Positions 1 through 10,440 are shown, counted from the stretch's first letter. The stretch is DNA of 64,000 nucleotides from Eublepharis macularius (GCF_028583425.1 NC_072801.1:9258001-9322000); one strand, 5' to 3'. The notes: a model not told the origin generated them from the sequence alone. Numbers and translations are program-made.

Positions 1-2734
1 AAATAAATCAACCACCACTAGCACTACCGTGTTCCGCTTCGAGGGGGTAGGTCAGTGATGAAGTCCATAGAGACCACAGCCCACAGTCTAGAGGGGGTTT
101 CTAGTGGCTGTAACAGTCCGGGGGGGGGGGGTCCCTCCTCTGGGTTTCCCCATTATACACACTGGGCAAGCAGACGCATACTGAGAAATGTCTTTTCACA
201 TGTTTGGCCACCAAAACTGTCTCTGCACCAAATGCAAAGTTTTCAAATATCCAAAATGCCCAGCCGATTTAGAATCATGACATTGTTTCAACACTTCACC
301 TCTCAGGCTGGCTGGAATGTACAATTTACCATTTCTGTCCCAGTTGCCGCTTTCCCCTTCTTTCAAGTCAGCTTTGGGCACAGCTTCCCCCTCCTTTTCC
401 CCCTCCTCTTTAACTTTTCTCTCCCAGTCAAGGAGATCAGACATGCATGCCTTTGTTTGGCTGCGGGTGATCACCGGCCCTCCCAACTGGGCTAGTGAGA
501 ACATTGTGTCTATCACCACCTCCGCTTTCATGTTGGGGCATGCGCAAGAGCGCCTCTGCCAGGAAGTTAGATTTGCCTGGGAGGTACAGAGTGAAATTGA
601 ATTTGGAGAACTCTGCCCACCGCAAGTGCTTGGTGCCTAATTTGCAGTGGGTACGTAGGGCTTCCAGATTCTTATGATCAGTCCATACTTCAAATGGTAC
701 TTTGGCCCCTTCCAGCCAATGTCTCCAAGTGGCCAGTGCCAGTTTAACTGCTGAAGTCTCTTTATCCTACATGGACCAAGGGTGTTCTAACTCAGTCCTC
801 TTCCAGAGGATCCTCAAACTGAGCTTGCAGCACACGCACAAATGCATCCAAAGTCTGGAGCTTGAGAGCATCTGTTTCATATAGGGTCACATACCATTTG
901 GCAGTAGGTCCACCCAAACATGATCCTAGGTGGCTTATCATGCTGTGCTCATTAGAGAAAGTGCGACCCCAGTCCGGGAAAAACTCTTGGGCTTGCACTA
1001 AGAAGAATCCCATGTCTTCTGAGTTCCCATCAAATCTCTCATCCAGCTTGTGCAATCCTTGGCGCAGTTCCATCGCCATGACCCCTCCACCTGAGGCGGC
1101 TTGCATCCTGTAGATTGGGGCTGCAGAGGGAGGCTGTGGTAGGTAGCCTCCCCAACCTACAGGCGGTGGCGGTACGGCATAGCCCCTGTAGAGGGGTGGG
1201 GCCACTGGGTATGGGAGTCCCGGAGGCAACTGGAACAACTGTGGTTGCTCCAGGGGTGCTCCAGCTGGGGGTTGCAGGAATGGGGCCCCCTGAGGTGGCC
1301 AGCCCCTTGGTAGTCCATATCCTGTTGGAGTGTACTGGAGTGTACCTTCCTCTGCCAGCCATGTCCGAGCCACTTATTTTCTGCAGCATGTTCCGCCGCC
1401 CGTTGCCCCTCCATGCGAGGGAGGGAAGCGCACGATGTCGCTTTGCTGCTCTGCTCTCCCGCGTGGGGAGGGGAAGGTCTCCCCCCACCCTGACCGCGAC
1501 CTGCCATGTCCGGAGGGTGGGTCATGGACTTTCCGCCACGTCCAGTAGGTGAGTGATGCTGGCAACAACCTCCACCGCTCCACGCACGCGTTCAGCTACA
1601 TGCTGCTCTCATGGTCTGGCCTCTTCCGGGCCGCTTATTTTGTGCTTCCTGTGCAGCCGAGCCGTCTCCCCTCCATGCAAACAAGGGGTGGTTTGCATGG
1701 AGTTCTAGTGGTGGTTGATTTATTTTCCAAGCAAGCACATTCTATTCCCTGCACTACTATCCCCACAGCAAAGAAACTGGCCACCCTTTTCATGCAGCAC
1801 GTGGTCAGGCTACACTCTTTCCCAGAGAAGGTAATATCTGACAAGGGATCACAGTTCGTTGCCAACTTCTGGCGGGAGCTCCTCAAAGTCACAGGAATTG
1901 AGCAAGGACTTAGCTCCGCCTATCATCCAGAGACCGACGAGCAGTTGGAAAGAACTAACCAGGTGTTAGAACAATTCCTAAGGTGTTACATCAATTATCA
2001 GCAGGATGACTGGACTGATTTATTAAATTTCGCCAAATATTGTTATAACAACACAATACACAATACAACAGGTGCATTTCCATTCATGGTGGCCCAAGGC
2101 TGTGAAGGCAAAGCAATGCCATTTGCTCAAACCTCCAGCAACCAGGAGATTTGGGGGCGTGGTGGACTAAGTTGACCTCCCACCCAGTGGGAGGTCATTA
2201 AAAAAACTTTGGAAAAAGCCAAAGAGGATTATAAAAAGTATGCTGACAGAAAACGTTCTATTCCGTGGGAGTTGAAAGCAGGAGATTATGAGTACATCTC
2301 CACACAACACTTACGGGTGGAGCAACCTAGTAAAAAACTTGGATGGAAATTTTTGGGACCGTTTTAAGTGGAAAAAATTGATTAATGAAGTGACTGTAGA
2401 GATGGAACTACCACAGAACTTGAGAAATGTCCACCCAGTATTCCACTTCAGCCTCTTAAAGAAAGCTCCCCCTCCTGACAAGTGGCATCCAGAGCGTGGT
2501 GCCCCTCACCCCACCCTGGTGGATGGTCATGTGCATCGAGAGCTAGAGGACATTCTAGACTCTAAAATAAAGCATGGAAAACTTTTTTACTTGGTTCGTT
2601 GGAAATATTTTGCTGAAGGACACAGGGAGTGGGTAGAGAAGGCTCCCAGACTCATTAACAAGTTTCACAGACTCTACCCTGACAAACCCGGCCCGGTGTG
2701 AGGGGGGGGGCCGATCTTGGGAGGGGGGGCAGTA
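1..2734. mobile_element. Rearranged internal part of a Ty3/gypsy chromovirus fossil
   Basis: Protein-level similarity to a chromodomain-bearing Ty3/gypsy element is spread over both strands. On the - strand, about 196-625 matches the end of RNase H, the linker and the integrase zinc-binding region, and 792-1373 matches gag. On the + strand, about 1690-2175 matches the integrase core and 2288-2700 the integrase tail plus a chromodomain (LFYLVRWKYFAEGHREWVEK). The same domains occur in the better kept element at 39879-56390, which supports the family call. The copy is broken at many points and its parts lie in opposite orientations, so an inversion or a second insertion has occurred. It continues left of the window. 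It sits in or just before the NAGPA intron at the left edge and looks moderately old. Confidence 0.85.
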
Positions 2735-3239
2735 TGTCATGTATGCCTCCTGCATACCTGCCATTAATATGTTTTGCTCTGTTCAAGACTTGTATTCTAT
2801 ATTGTGTATTGTTCATCTGAGAGAGTGTAAAATGTATTCACAGATGTACCCTGCTGTTGTGTGTGTGTGGGGGGGTGACTGTTATCTGTAGGAAGGAATG
2901 TTCTTTCACTTATACAGCAAGGGGTCCTTGAAGCCGCGCTGGGAGCACAGAGTGTTTGTATCTTGTTCTCAGAGACTGCTACGAATCATTCTGTGACATG
3001 TCTAGTCTAAACTACTCAGTTCCCATGTAACTCCTGGGGGTTCGCACCAGAATGCCAACGAACCCTAAAGGACGGGAAGTTTCTCTATAATATCAAGTGA
3101 CTACGTTTGAATAATCACTCCTGCCAATACCTGTTCCATAGCGCCTTATACTGAATAGATCTCTAATAAAGTCTTCTTCAACCAACGCACCTGAGTGCTT
3201 GCTGTGAGGGACTTGGGGTCTAACTGCTAAGGACTGACA
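2735..3239 (+). repeat. LTR (505 bp) of the chromovirus fossil at the left edge
   Basis: The repeat starts TGTCATGTATGCC and ends GGACTGACA, so it has TG...CA ends. It directly follows a G-rich tract that would serve as the polypurine tract of the + strand chromodomain part. A diverged relative of the same length (505 bp) and same ends occurs at 38719-39223 and again at 44151-44655. An AATAAA near 3165 is a plausible LTR polyadenylation signal. The partner LTR lies outside the window. Confidence 0.8.
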
Positions 3240-3902
3240 GGTAGGGGTATTCCTGAGCTCCGGCGTCTTGAGACATTGTTAAACATACAGCTTCTGCACA
3301 TGCATACATATGCATATATCATGCGAATTAAACAGCATGGAGGAACGGCCCATCTCCTATCCCTAGAAGCCATCGTTTATCCTTTTCTCCCAATTCTTAC
3401 GACAGCTGCCACCCTAATGCTGCCAGTTACGATACTTACATAGAGTGACTGGGTCTAGGCCACAAGCAGTGAAGACAAAGGCTCATCCCATCCTGGAAAG
3501 AGCTAGCAGCCAAAGGATGGCATCCCAGTAGGGCCACTCCAGTTTGGGAACCATAATAAATGGAGTAAGTACAGACTCCATTCTCTTCCTCCATGTCTGC
3601 ACCGCTGATGCTTAGATCACAATCTACATTATTTTCTTGAAGATTGTGAGGTTGGATCCAGCCAGCTTTCCCCACTAAATCTTGCCTAATTCCCTTTCTT
3701 ATTACTGCCTGTATCTCACATGGCTTTTGTCCATGCAGCTCCCACAATCCCCAGTATAGCCTTTTTGGTGATCAAAATGTATTCAATTCTCCTTTTCTTC
3801 ACCAATGGAAAAGATGGCTGGACCCAGCCTCATGTCTTCCAGCATTTTGATTTCTAGCCTGCCTGTTGCTGTGTGACCAGCGTCTTGCAATTCTTTTCTT
3901 AG
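3240..3902 (+). other. NAGPA: NAGPA intron segment, no element recognised
   Basis: This stretch lies between the LTR and the first NAGPA exon in the window. It ends with a pyrimidine-rich acceptor (TTCTTTTCTTAG) at 3902. I see no coding similarity or known repeat in it. Confidence 0.5.
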
Positions 3903-4037
3903 CATGTCCCCTTGGACGATACGGACCGAACTGCCAGGAAACTTGTCAGTGCCCAAATGACTGTCTTTGCGACCCAAAGACTGGCAGCTGCAGTGCATCT
4001 TACAATTCTTCTGTGCCACCAGATGAGTTAGCCAAAG
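3903..4037 (+). CDS. NAGPA: NAGPA exon: last EGF-like repeat and stalk
   Basis: NAGPA is the Golgi enzyme that removes GlcNAc from GlcNAc-P-mannose on lysosomal enzymes and so exposes the mannose-6-phosphate sorting tag. This exon encodes a cysteine-rich EGF-like unit, CPLGRYGPNCQETCQC followed by CLCDPKTGSCS. It parallels the human stretch that reads, as I recall it, CPLGWHGPGCQRRCKC and CPCDPKTGNCS. The acceptor is TTCTTAG at 3902 and the donor is AAAG|GTATGC at 4037/4038. The exon begins in phase 2 of a codon (CA completes it) and ends one base into the next, which matches the following exon. After the EGF unit comes a Ser/Pro-rich stalk with a possible N-glycosylation site (NSS). The catalytic exons lie left of the window. 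Confidence 0.9.
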
Positions 4038-4361
4038 GTATGCCCTGGGCTTCTGAAGGGCAGTGGTGGAATCAGGATAGCCTTTTTCTCTTATGAATAT
4101 CCCTTTATAAAGTATTGTCTGGTAGCTCAGTACATCCTTCTTGTTTCTGATTAGACTTAATCACCCTTAATTTAGGAACAGCACTTAGTTCTTGGCTTAG
4201 ATTTCATCCCCTTATTACATGTTCTTTTTTCCTCACCTGCTCTTGACTGATTTGGGTATTAGAGCCAAAGTTTACCACAGATTTTGCAAGATGGATGAAA
4301 AGCATTCTAGGGGCAGTCAAGCATTTTAGGAAACCTAAGAAGTCTCAGTTACACATGCTGA

Positions 4362-4378
4362 GAGAGAGAGAGAGAGAC
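4362..4378. repeat. Short (GA)n run in purine-rich DNA
   Basis: A run of alternating GA at 4362-4378 lies in a longer purine-rich stretch, about 4355-4450, with AGAGACA-type imperfect repeats. It is a simple sequence inside the NAGPA intron. Confidence 0.7.
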
Positions 4379-4513
4379 TCAGCAACCCTGACAGGCTGAG
4401 CAAGAGACACAAGAGACAGAGACAGAGACAGCCAGAGAGAACCTAATTGACTGAACTATAGACCCAAAGACTGGGGGTGATCTAGAGACACAGAGATTGA
4501 AAGAGAGCCGGAG

Positions 4514-4840
4514 AATCTCTCTACACGAGACATCTTACACGGAGATGCTCAAGTGTAGGGAGATGCAATGTTAGCCAGGAAGCATAGTTTAAAAAGACAG
4601 AGCCCAAAGCTCTGTCAATTTCATCTCTCTGCAGGAGGGTAGTTTAAAAAGACAGAGCTGGTGGAGATCGCTCTGCAGAGGGTTTGTTAATTTCATCTTT
4701 GCCTCCCCGAAGGCTCTGTCAATTTCACCTCCCCTTCCCAGCTTCTCCCCGGGCTCTGTCTTTTTAAACTTCCTGGCTAACATTGTGTCTCTCTACACTT
4801 GAGCATCTCTGTGTAAGATGTCCCATGTAGAGAGACTCTG
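4514..4840. repeat. Large imperfect inverted repeat (foldback/MITE-like)
   Basis: The left arm (about 4517-4610) reads CTCTACACGAGACATCTTAC, then GATGCTCAAGTGTAGGGAGA, GTTAGCCAGGAAG and AGTTTAAAAAGACAGAGCCC. The right arm (about 4745-4837) is its reverse complement with scattered mismatches. The middle carries a second AGTTTAAAAAGACAGAGC block near 4632 and several GCTCTGTCAATTTCA blocks. No open frame or transposase is present. The form fits a non-autonomous palindromic DNA element, but I cannot name the family or see a sure target duplication. Confidence 0.7.
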
Positions 4841-4994
4841 AGAGTCCAAGCAAGAGAATCCTCAAGGTGGAGAGATCATGAAAGAACCAGAACCCAGGAC
4901 ACAGAGAGAGAGAAATGCAGACACTGAGACCTCCAAGACTGATGGAGGCATACTGAGATTGAACGACACTCAGAGGTATCTTAAGACACTTAGG

Positions 4995-5012
4995 ATCACC
5001 ATCACCACCACC

Positions 5013-5046
<34 letters not shown>

Positions 5047-5093
5047 TCACCACCACCATCACCACCACCACCACCACCACCATCATCATCATC
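4995..5093 (+). repeat. (CAC/CAT)n trinucleotide microsatellite
   Basis: About 95 bases of alternating CAC and CAT triplets run from 4995 to 5093 in blocks (CAC runs, then CAT runs, then again). The short Thr/Ile reading frame across it is a by-product. It lies in the NAGPA intron. Confidence 0.95.
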
Positions 5094-5636
5094 CCTTTCT
5101 CACTGAGAGCCAAGGCGGATCACACAGTGCAAGTGAAAATGCAATATAATCTACAGCTAGGACGTTCATTGAGCAAAGAACAGTAATGAACAGCAGTTAG
5201 GACATTCAATGAAAGAGATACAATAGGGTAGGGTAGCTTAAAATTTGAAAAATCTTGCATAACGTCAAGCACGAAGATTGAACAAAGTGTAACTAATATA
5301 TATGGCAAGTTTAGCAATGTGGAAACTCCCTAGTAGGCTCATGTCTACATCAGCACACAGTACCCAACCGAGCAGCATATAGTCCCTGGGCATCTCTCTG
5401 AGCGACTTCTTATGCCCTACAATCTGGGTAGAAAGCCCTTCTGAATAATTCAGTTATGCATAGTTTGTGGAAAGCCAGGAGAGTTAAATAAAGCTTGAAG
5501 GAGTGGGATTGAGATGGATAGCTCCCAAGATACAGATCCTGAGACAGATGTTCGCGCTACAATTCCAGTCCACCACCACCATCTTGGAATTTTGTCTTTC
5601 TGTTCAAATGCATGTTCTTCTGCTTTTCTTTTTCAG
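5094..5636 (+). other. NAGPA: NAGPA intron segment, no element recognised
   Basis: This is intron sequence ending in the pyrimidine tract CTTCTGCTTTTCTTTTTCAG, the acceptor of the next exon. No repeat or other coding similarity is seen. Confidence 0.5.
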
Positions 5637-5688
5637 CTGCACAGTGTCTGCTGAGAGCCAGTCCTAAGTCAGAGCTTATTTTCACAGA
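5637..5688 (+). CDS. NAGPA: NAGPA exon: short stalk exon before the membrane segment
   Basis: This 52-bp exon encodes AAQCLLRASPKSELIFTE once the split codons at both ends are joined. It corresponds to the human stalk containing QCLQPPEATLRAGELSFFTR, as recalled. The acceptor is TTTTTCAG at 5636 and the donor is CACAGA|GTAAGT at 5688/5689. The phases agree with the exons on both sides (G|CT in, GA|G out). The single conserved cysteine is kept. It is too short to stand out without its neighbours, so the call rests on splice sites, phase and similarity together. Confidence 0.87.
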
Positions 5689-6067
5689 GTAAGTGTTGCC
5701 CTTTTATTCTGTTTATATAGGCCCAAGTTCCTGGCTGGCGTAAGCCGAGATATTTTTCTGGGTTGAAGAGGTTGAAGTCTTTTGGCAAAGACTGAGGGGG
5801 AAGGACGGAAATTTCAGGCACTGGCAATTGTGGAGATACGCTTCATCAGGAATTGCTCTATGGGGTATTTATTAGTTATATCCTGCTTTCCAGTCAACAG
5901 TCCTTTTCTGATATGACTCGCAGGGCTCCTGCTGTGGAGTTTGCAAAATCTTTCTTGCCTTAATCATTCTTCAGTGAAACAAAGCCCCCTTTTAGACAGA
6001 GCATGGGGGGGGGATTACAAACGGGGTGAAAGCTTTTGGATTATTTACCCTTTGTATGGTTTTGACA
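5689..6067 (+). other. NAGPA: NAGPA intron segment, no element recognised
   Basis: Intron following the GTAAGT donor. Nothing recognisable lies between the donor and the small insertion that starts near 6068. Confidence 0.45.
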
Positions 6068-6353
6068 GGAACGATTCATACGCAGAAAGGAAAGGAGGAG
6101 GGGCACCGTGGGAGAATAACAAGTACAGAGATCAAACGATCAGCCGTGGTGAATAGACCAAGCAGCAATTACAATTTAAAGTGCACCATGCCACAACAAT
6201 AGTTTCGCAACTATATCTATTACACATCTGTATCTATTAAGGTCTCAAGTAATTATTGTCCTATATTTATTATATTGTAAATTAGCACCGTGCACTTAAT
6301 AATTAATATATAGTTGAGCATGGTGCACTTTAAATTGTAAGGAACGATTCATA
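6068..6353. mobile_element. Small insertion flanked by 13-bp direct repeats, with a terminal hairpin
   Basis: GGAACGATTCATA occurs at 6068-6080 and again at 6341-6353. Between them, 6169-6190 and 6319-6340 are perfect 22-bp inverted repeats (left arm starts TTACAATTTAAAGTGCACC). The right inverted repeat abuts the second direct repeat, while the left one lies 88 bp inside. No open frame is supported. The structure suggests either a MITE next to an older insertion, or one insertion that made a 13-bp target duplication. Confidence 0.55.
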
Positions 6354-6539
6354 GACAAAAATTAACACAGAGACACGGGCTTGGTGAAGGGGCTGTAGCA
6401 GTTTTCTGTCAGAAATTGTTTTTTCTTCATTAATCTGAAGCCGTGGCTGGAAATGTGGCTGCCTAGCTTAGCCAAGGAGAGCCGTTGACATCTCAATCTC
6501 AAAAGCAGATACAAATGTTTGTGTCTTGTTTGGTTCTAG

Positions 6540-6783
6540 GAAAACCTGGGTCGGTATAACGTCAGTCTTGGTTCTTCTGCTCTTGCTCAGTGCTGTGGGA
6601 AATGCCAGATTCATCTTCTGCTGGTCCACAGGACGACAGAAACATAGCAAATACACTTATCAGCCACTGGAGGAAGTGAACGGGGAGTCTACCCACACGT
6701 ACTCCTCTACAGCGTGGAAGAATGAAGACGATGCAGCCGACGAGCGGGACCTGGATCAGCCAGAGACCGTCGAACTTCTCTGA
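6540..6783 (+). CDS. NAGPA: NAGPA terminal coding exon: membrane anchor and sorting tail
   Basis: After the acceptor TTGGTTCTAG the exon encodes KTWVGITSVLVLLLLLSAVG, a single hydrophobic transmembrane segment of about 20 residues. A short basic stretch follows (TGRQKHSKY), then a cytosolic tail with YQPLEEVNGE. The human protein is type I with its C-terminus in the cytosol, and its tail holds YHPLQEMNGE (as recalled). The YxxL-type tyrosine signal that cycles the enzyme between the trans-Golgi and the plasma membrane is therefore kept. The remaining tail is acidic (NEDDAADERDLDQPE) and differs from the human NPFKD end. The stop codon TGA is at 6781-6783. WDR90 ends about 11 kb further on, on the opposite strand. 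Confidence 0.93.
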
Positions 6784-7862
6784 TTGTTGGACTGAAGGAG
6801 TAATTTGTGTTCCTGGGGTTGGCAAGCATCTTCCAGAAGCCAGTTGCTCTTCTTATTAGCCTGTCTTGTCTGGAAAAGCCTGCTGCCTGTAGGAGGATAT
6901 TTGTGCTGGGGAAAAAGAGCCCAGCCTTTCTCAGGTGGCTCCAAGACTTGGTGTCTGCTGAGGTGGAAAATCCAACTAACACCTCCTGCTTGGGGAAAGA
7001 ACTAACATTTTGCAGTCTGTTAAGAGTACCTAAAGTCTGTCTTGCTCTGCATCATGAAAATGCTGGTTCATCGAGTGTTCTTCTGTGCAGACACACATGG
7101 GAACTGCACATGCGCAATTCCCATGTATACCTGCACAGATCACTTGATGAACAACAGTTGCAGGTAGGTGCAGCCCTGTTTTTTGCAGGATTCTGTTGCT
7201 TCTACAGTCGCCATTGCAGCAAGGTTTGTGGTCAGAAGTTGCTTAGCAGGTAATCATGGGTATATGATTGTAGTGTTTGGAGTTTGTACCAGCAAGGTAT
7301 GCAGATATAGCTCTCCTTTATTTGCGCCCCAGGACACAGAGTCCCAGCCAGGCATCCCTCTTGGGGAAAATTTTCCAGGCTCACCCTTCCCAGGAGCATG
7401 GCTGGTTTGATTTCTCAATCAGATTGTTTGCCACTTGGCAGCAGTTAACAGCTTCTCCATCTTTCGTTTATGACCTAAAGCATACAACATAAGAAAAAGG
7501 AAAACAAGAAGTAAAGAGATTGGCCACAAACCAGGCTGCCCACATCGGATGTCCTTGATACTGCTTTTGGATCTTAACTGGGCTTTGTGCTCTCTGTTTC
7601 TCCCACCCCTTAGCAGCTCCATCAGGATGTAGAGTCCACATGTGCTTTGCAACATCTGGCCTGTTAGCAATCCCATTTGCAAGTTTGTGGTGTGACCTAA
7701 TACCAGAAGGGGAATCTAGCTCATTTAGATTCTAAGCCGCCATGTGCCATTGTTTCTAGACCATCCTTCAAAGCCATTAGAAGCAGGGTGGTATGGGCCA
7801 ATTCTTATAGGCTCAATGCCTTCAAAATTTCCTAAGGAATTCTATTCACAAATAGTGTGAAG
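6784..7862 (+). other. NAGPA: NAGPA 3' UTR and downstream DNA
   Basis: Non-coding sequence follows the NAGPA stop. I did not see a clear AATAAA at a convincing distance, so the transcript end is not placed. The stretch 7290-7425 has a diverged copy at 8165-8285. Confidence 0.4.
7290..7425 (+). repeat. Diverged local duplicate, copy 1
   Basis: This stretch resembles 8165-8285. Shared blocks in order include GCAGATATA-like/GGATATAACTC, CAGGACACAG/CAGGACGCAG, AGGCATCC.TCTTGGG/AGCATCCATCTTGGG and TTCCCAGGAGCAT. The two are about 870 bp apart in the same orientation. Confidence 0.55.
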
Positions 7863-8087
7863 TAGGGATGTGCACTTTGGGTTCCTGATTCGGGTTGCTA
7901 ACCCGAATCAGGCCCAATTCAGGTAGATTTGGTATTCCCAAATCACTCCCAACATTGCTGAGCCAATTCAGAAATACTGAAGCAAAGCTTTCCGAAGCAT
8001 TTTGGGATTCGGGTAATTCTGAATTGTTTTCCTGCTTCGGGTAAACCTAAAGCAGGAAACCCAAATCTTTTTGAGTGCACACCCCTA
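7863..8087. mobile_element. Palindromic MITE with TA-flanked terminal inverted repeats
   Basis: The left end reads TAGGGATGTGCACTT and the right end reads GAGTGCACACCCCTA. These are inverted repeats with one or two mismatches, flanked by TA on both sides. The interior repeats CCGAATCAGG- and GCAGGAAA-type motifs in both orientations. It has no coding capacity. The TA flanks are compatible with a Tc1/mariner-type helper, but this is inference. Confidence 0.65.
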
Positions 8088-8164
8088 ATATGAAGCACAA
8101 GGTGAGGCAATTACAGCCTTTTTAATCCTTGACATCAGTGTTCACTTTGGAGCCCACATCAGAA

Positions 8165-8285
8165 GGTGAGGATATAACTCAGCTTAATTGGAACCACAGG
8201 ACGCAGCCAAGCATCCATCTTGGGAAAACCTCCTGGAGCTGTGCCTTCCCAGGAGCATACCTAGGCTGATTGCTCAAGAAAAGCC
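8165..8285 (+). repeat. Diverged local duplicate, copy 2
   Basis: Partner of 7290-7425. The MITE at 7863-8087 lies between the two copies and a SINE follows directly. Confidence 0.55.
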
Positions 8286-8525
8286 AGTTTGGTGTAGTGG
8301 TTAAGAACGTGGGACTCTAATCTGGAGAGCCAAGTTTGATTCCCCACTCCTTCACTTGAAGCCAGCTGGGTGACCTTGGGCTAGTCACGGCTCTCTGGAG
8401 CTCTCTCAGCCCCACCCACCTCACAGGGTGTTTTGTTGTGGGGATAATAATGGCATACTTTGTAAATGCCTCAGTGGGCATTAAGTTGTCCTGAAGGGTG
8501 GTATATAAATTGAACGTTGTTATTA
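8286..8525 (+). mobile_element. tRNA-derived SINE
   Basis: The head contains the pol III boxes of a tRNA-like promoter: TTGGTGTAGTGGTTAAG (A box) and GTTTGATTCCCC (B box). A body shared with squamate SINEs follows (TGGGTGACCTTGGGCTAGTC, CCCACCCACCTCACAGGGT). The tail (AAGGGTGGTATATAAATTGA, then TTATTAT) resembles the 3' end of the L2-like LINE in this window. A closer copy lies at 59627-59893. It is a fossil with no gene. Confidence 0.85.
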
Positions 8526-9299
8526 TAAAAGCATCTGCCACTTTGCCAACAAACAGAAATACAGATAATGACATGCCCTGCCCCTCTCAGTTCCTTAGGG
8601 AAACATTTTTGCTTTGTGCTTTTGAGAAAGCTCCTTCAGTTTTTCAGAATCCCAAGGAATTGCACTTCAGTTGGAAGCCTGTTTTCAAAAAAGTCGTGTC
8701 CGTGCTGCAGATGGTGTGATTTTTTTTGCCTCCCACCAGCGGTTCGCCAAATCATACTTGTTTCTCTGGGCAAGGTCATCTTGTTAAAATCCAAATGGAA
8801 GGGTGTGTGCATGCATGCACTCTCTTCAGTTGCAGGGGGTCACGTTAAGAGCTGCACTTCTAGTACATTCAGGTAAACCAAGTTCATCACCACATACAGA
8901 AAACTACCTGCTAAAGTTCATTGCCACTGACTGCTGCGCAACCACTAACTAGATTGCCAGCGCTGCCTCAGCAAATGCTGGGAGATTTTGACAGCAGTGC
9001 CTGGGAAGAGTGTGATGTGACATCACTGATGGGTGACACGGTAAGAATTTCCCCCGATCTTTATGATAAAGACCCCAGAGGTGTGGGGAAATTGCTAGAG
9101 CTTCCTCGATTTCTGACCATGATCAGGCAAACAGATGGACATTGACTGAATATTGAGGACAGCCTCCACAGGCAGAGGCAGTGTATCTTGTTCCTTAATC
9201 AATGCCAGGAGAGAGATGTGTGTTGACATCTCTCTGTTTCCATACACAGGTCATTAGGCTGGATCTGATTGTGAAGAGTTGCTACCAGATTTATTTGTG
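8526..9299. other. Intergenic DNA, nothing recognised
   Basis: No protein similarity, RNA gene or clear repeat is seen between the SINE and the CR1 tail. Confidence 0.4.
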
Positions 9300-10440
9300 T
9301 TTCAGAGTTGGAAGGGGTCTTGAGACCATCTAGTCCAACCTCCTGCCCCATGCAGGAACAGCCTAAAGCATCCCCAACAAGGATTTGTCCAGTCGCTCCT
9401 TGAAGACTGCCAGTGGGGGGAACCCAACACATCCCTAGGCAGCCAATTCCACTGCTGAATCAATCTTAACATGAAGATGTTATTCTTGATGTCCAGCCAG
9501 TACCTTCCCTCCTGTAGTTTAAGCCCACTGTTTCAAGTCCTGTCCTCTCACCAACAGGAACACCTCCCTTCAAGTGACAGACTTTTAAATACTTAAAGAG
9601 AGTAATCCCATCTCCCCTCAACTTCCTCTTCTCCAAAGGGAACATTCCCAGGTCCCTCAGACTTCCTTCGTAGGGCTTGGCCTCCAGGCCCCTGATCATC
9701 CTGGCTGCTCTCCTCTGCACCTGTTCCAGTTTCTCAACATCCTTTTTTGAAATGAGTGCTCCAGAACTGCACACAATACTCCAGGTGGGGCCTGACTAAT
9801 GTGGTATATAGTGGGACAATGACATCCTGTGAGCTGGATATTGTGCCTTTGTTGCTACACCCCAAGATTGCATTTGCCTTTTTTGTTACTGCATCACACT
9901 CACTGCTCATATTTGACTTCCCATCCACCCACATCCCATGATCTTGGTTCACACACACGGCTACCCAGAAGTGTATCCTTCATCCAGTGTGCATGCTTTG
10001 AATTTTTGTTACCTGGCACTTACCCGTGTTAAATTGCATCTTTCCCAGTGCGTTCAAATCTTGGTGAACTCTATCCTTGTCTTTAAGGGTGTTTGCTACT
10101 CCGCTGAGTTTGGTGTCGTCTGCAGATTTAATGATTAATCCCTTCACACCCTCATCCAGACCGTTCATAAAAATAGTGAAAAGCACTGGGCCCAGAACAG
10201 AGCCCTGTGGCACCCCACTGGACACCTCCCTCCAATCAGATGTGATGCCATTGACAACTCCTCTTTGGGTGGGGTTATCCAGCCAGTTCTCTTTCCGTCT
10301 AACCATCCTAAAGTCCAGGCGAGTCCTCCAGTTTACCCATCAGAACATCACAAGGAACCTTGTGAAAAGCTTTACTGAAATCCAGATAAACTACATCAAC
10401 AGCATTCCCACTGCGTGGTTGAATCTGAGGCAGAGAGCGC
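9300..10440 (-). mobile_element. CR1 LINE, 5'-truncated 3' part
   Basis: On the - strand the reading goes from reverse transcriptase (SSGVPQGSVLGPVLF, then a degraded ADDTKLSGV) through the C-terminal region ([42 protein letters not shown]) to the CR1 3' end. The low-coordinate end carries the complement of GGTTGGACTAGATGG, seen also at the tail of the CR1 ending at 34937. The copy is cut at its 5' side just upstream of the block that would read VDVVYLDFSKAF. It is split over several frames (at least three), so it is old and inactive. Confidence 0.9.

Noticed and set aside
1115-1583. Overlapping open frames on both strands near 1.0-1.6 kb as host exons
   Set aside because: They are complements of the gag-type region of the chromovirus fossil and show no splice context.
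4878-5186. A Thr/Ile-rich 102-codon protein
   Set aside because: It is a translation of the CAC/CAT microsatellite and has no conserved context.
8286-8360. tRNA genes at the A/B-box regions of the SINEs (8286, 11566, 12382, 35735, 59627)
   Set aside because: No complete cloverleaf is apparent. Each is joined to a shared SINE body and tail.
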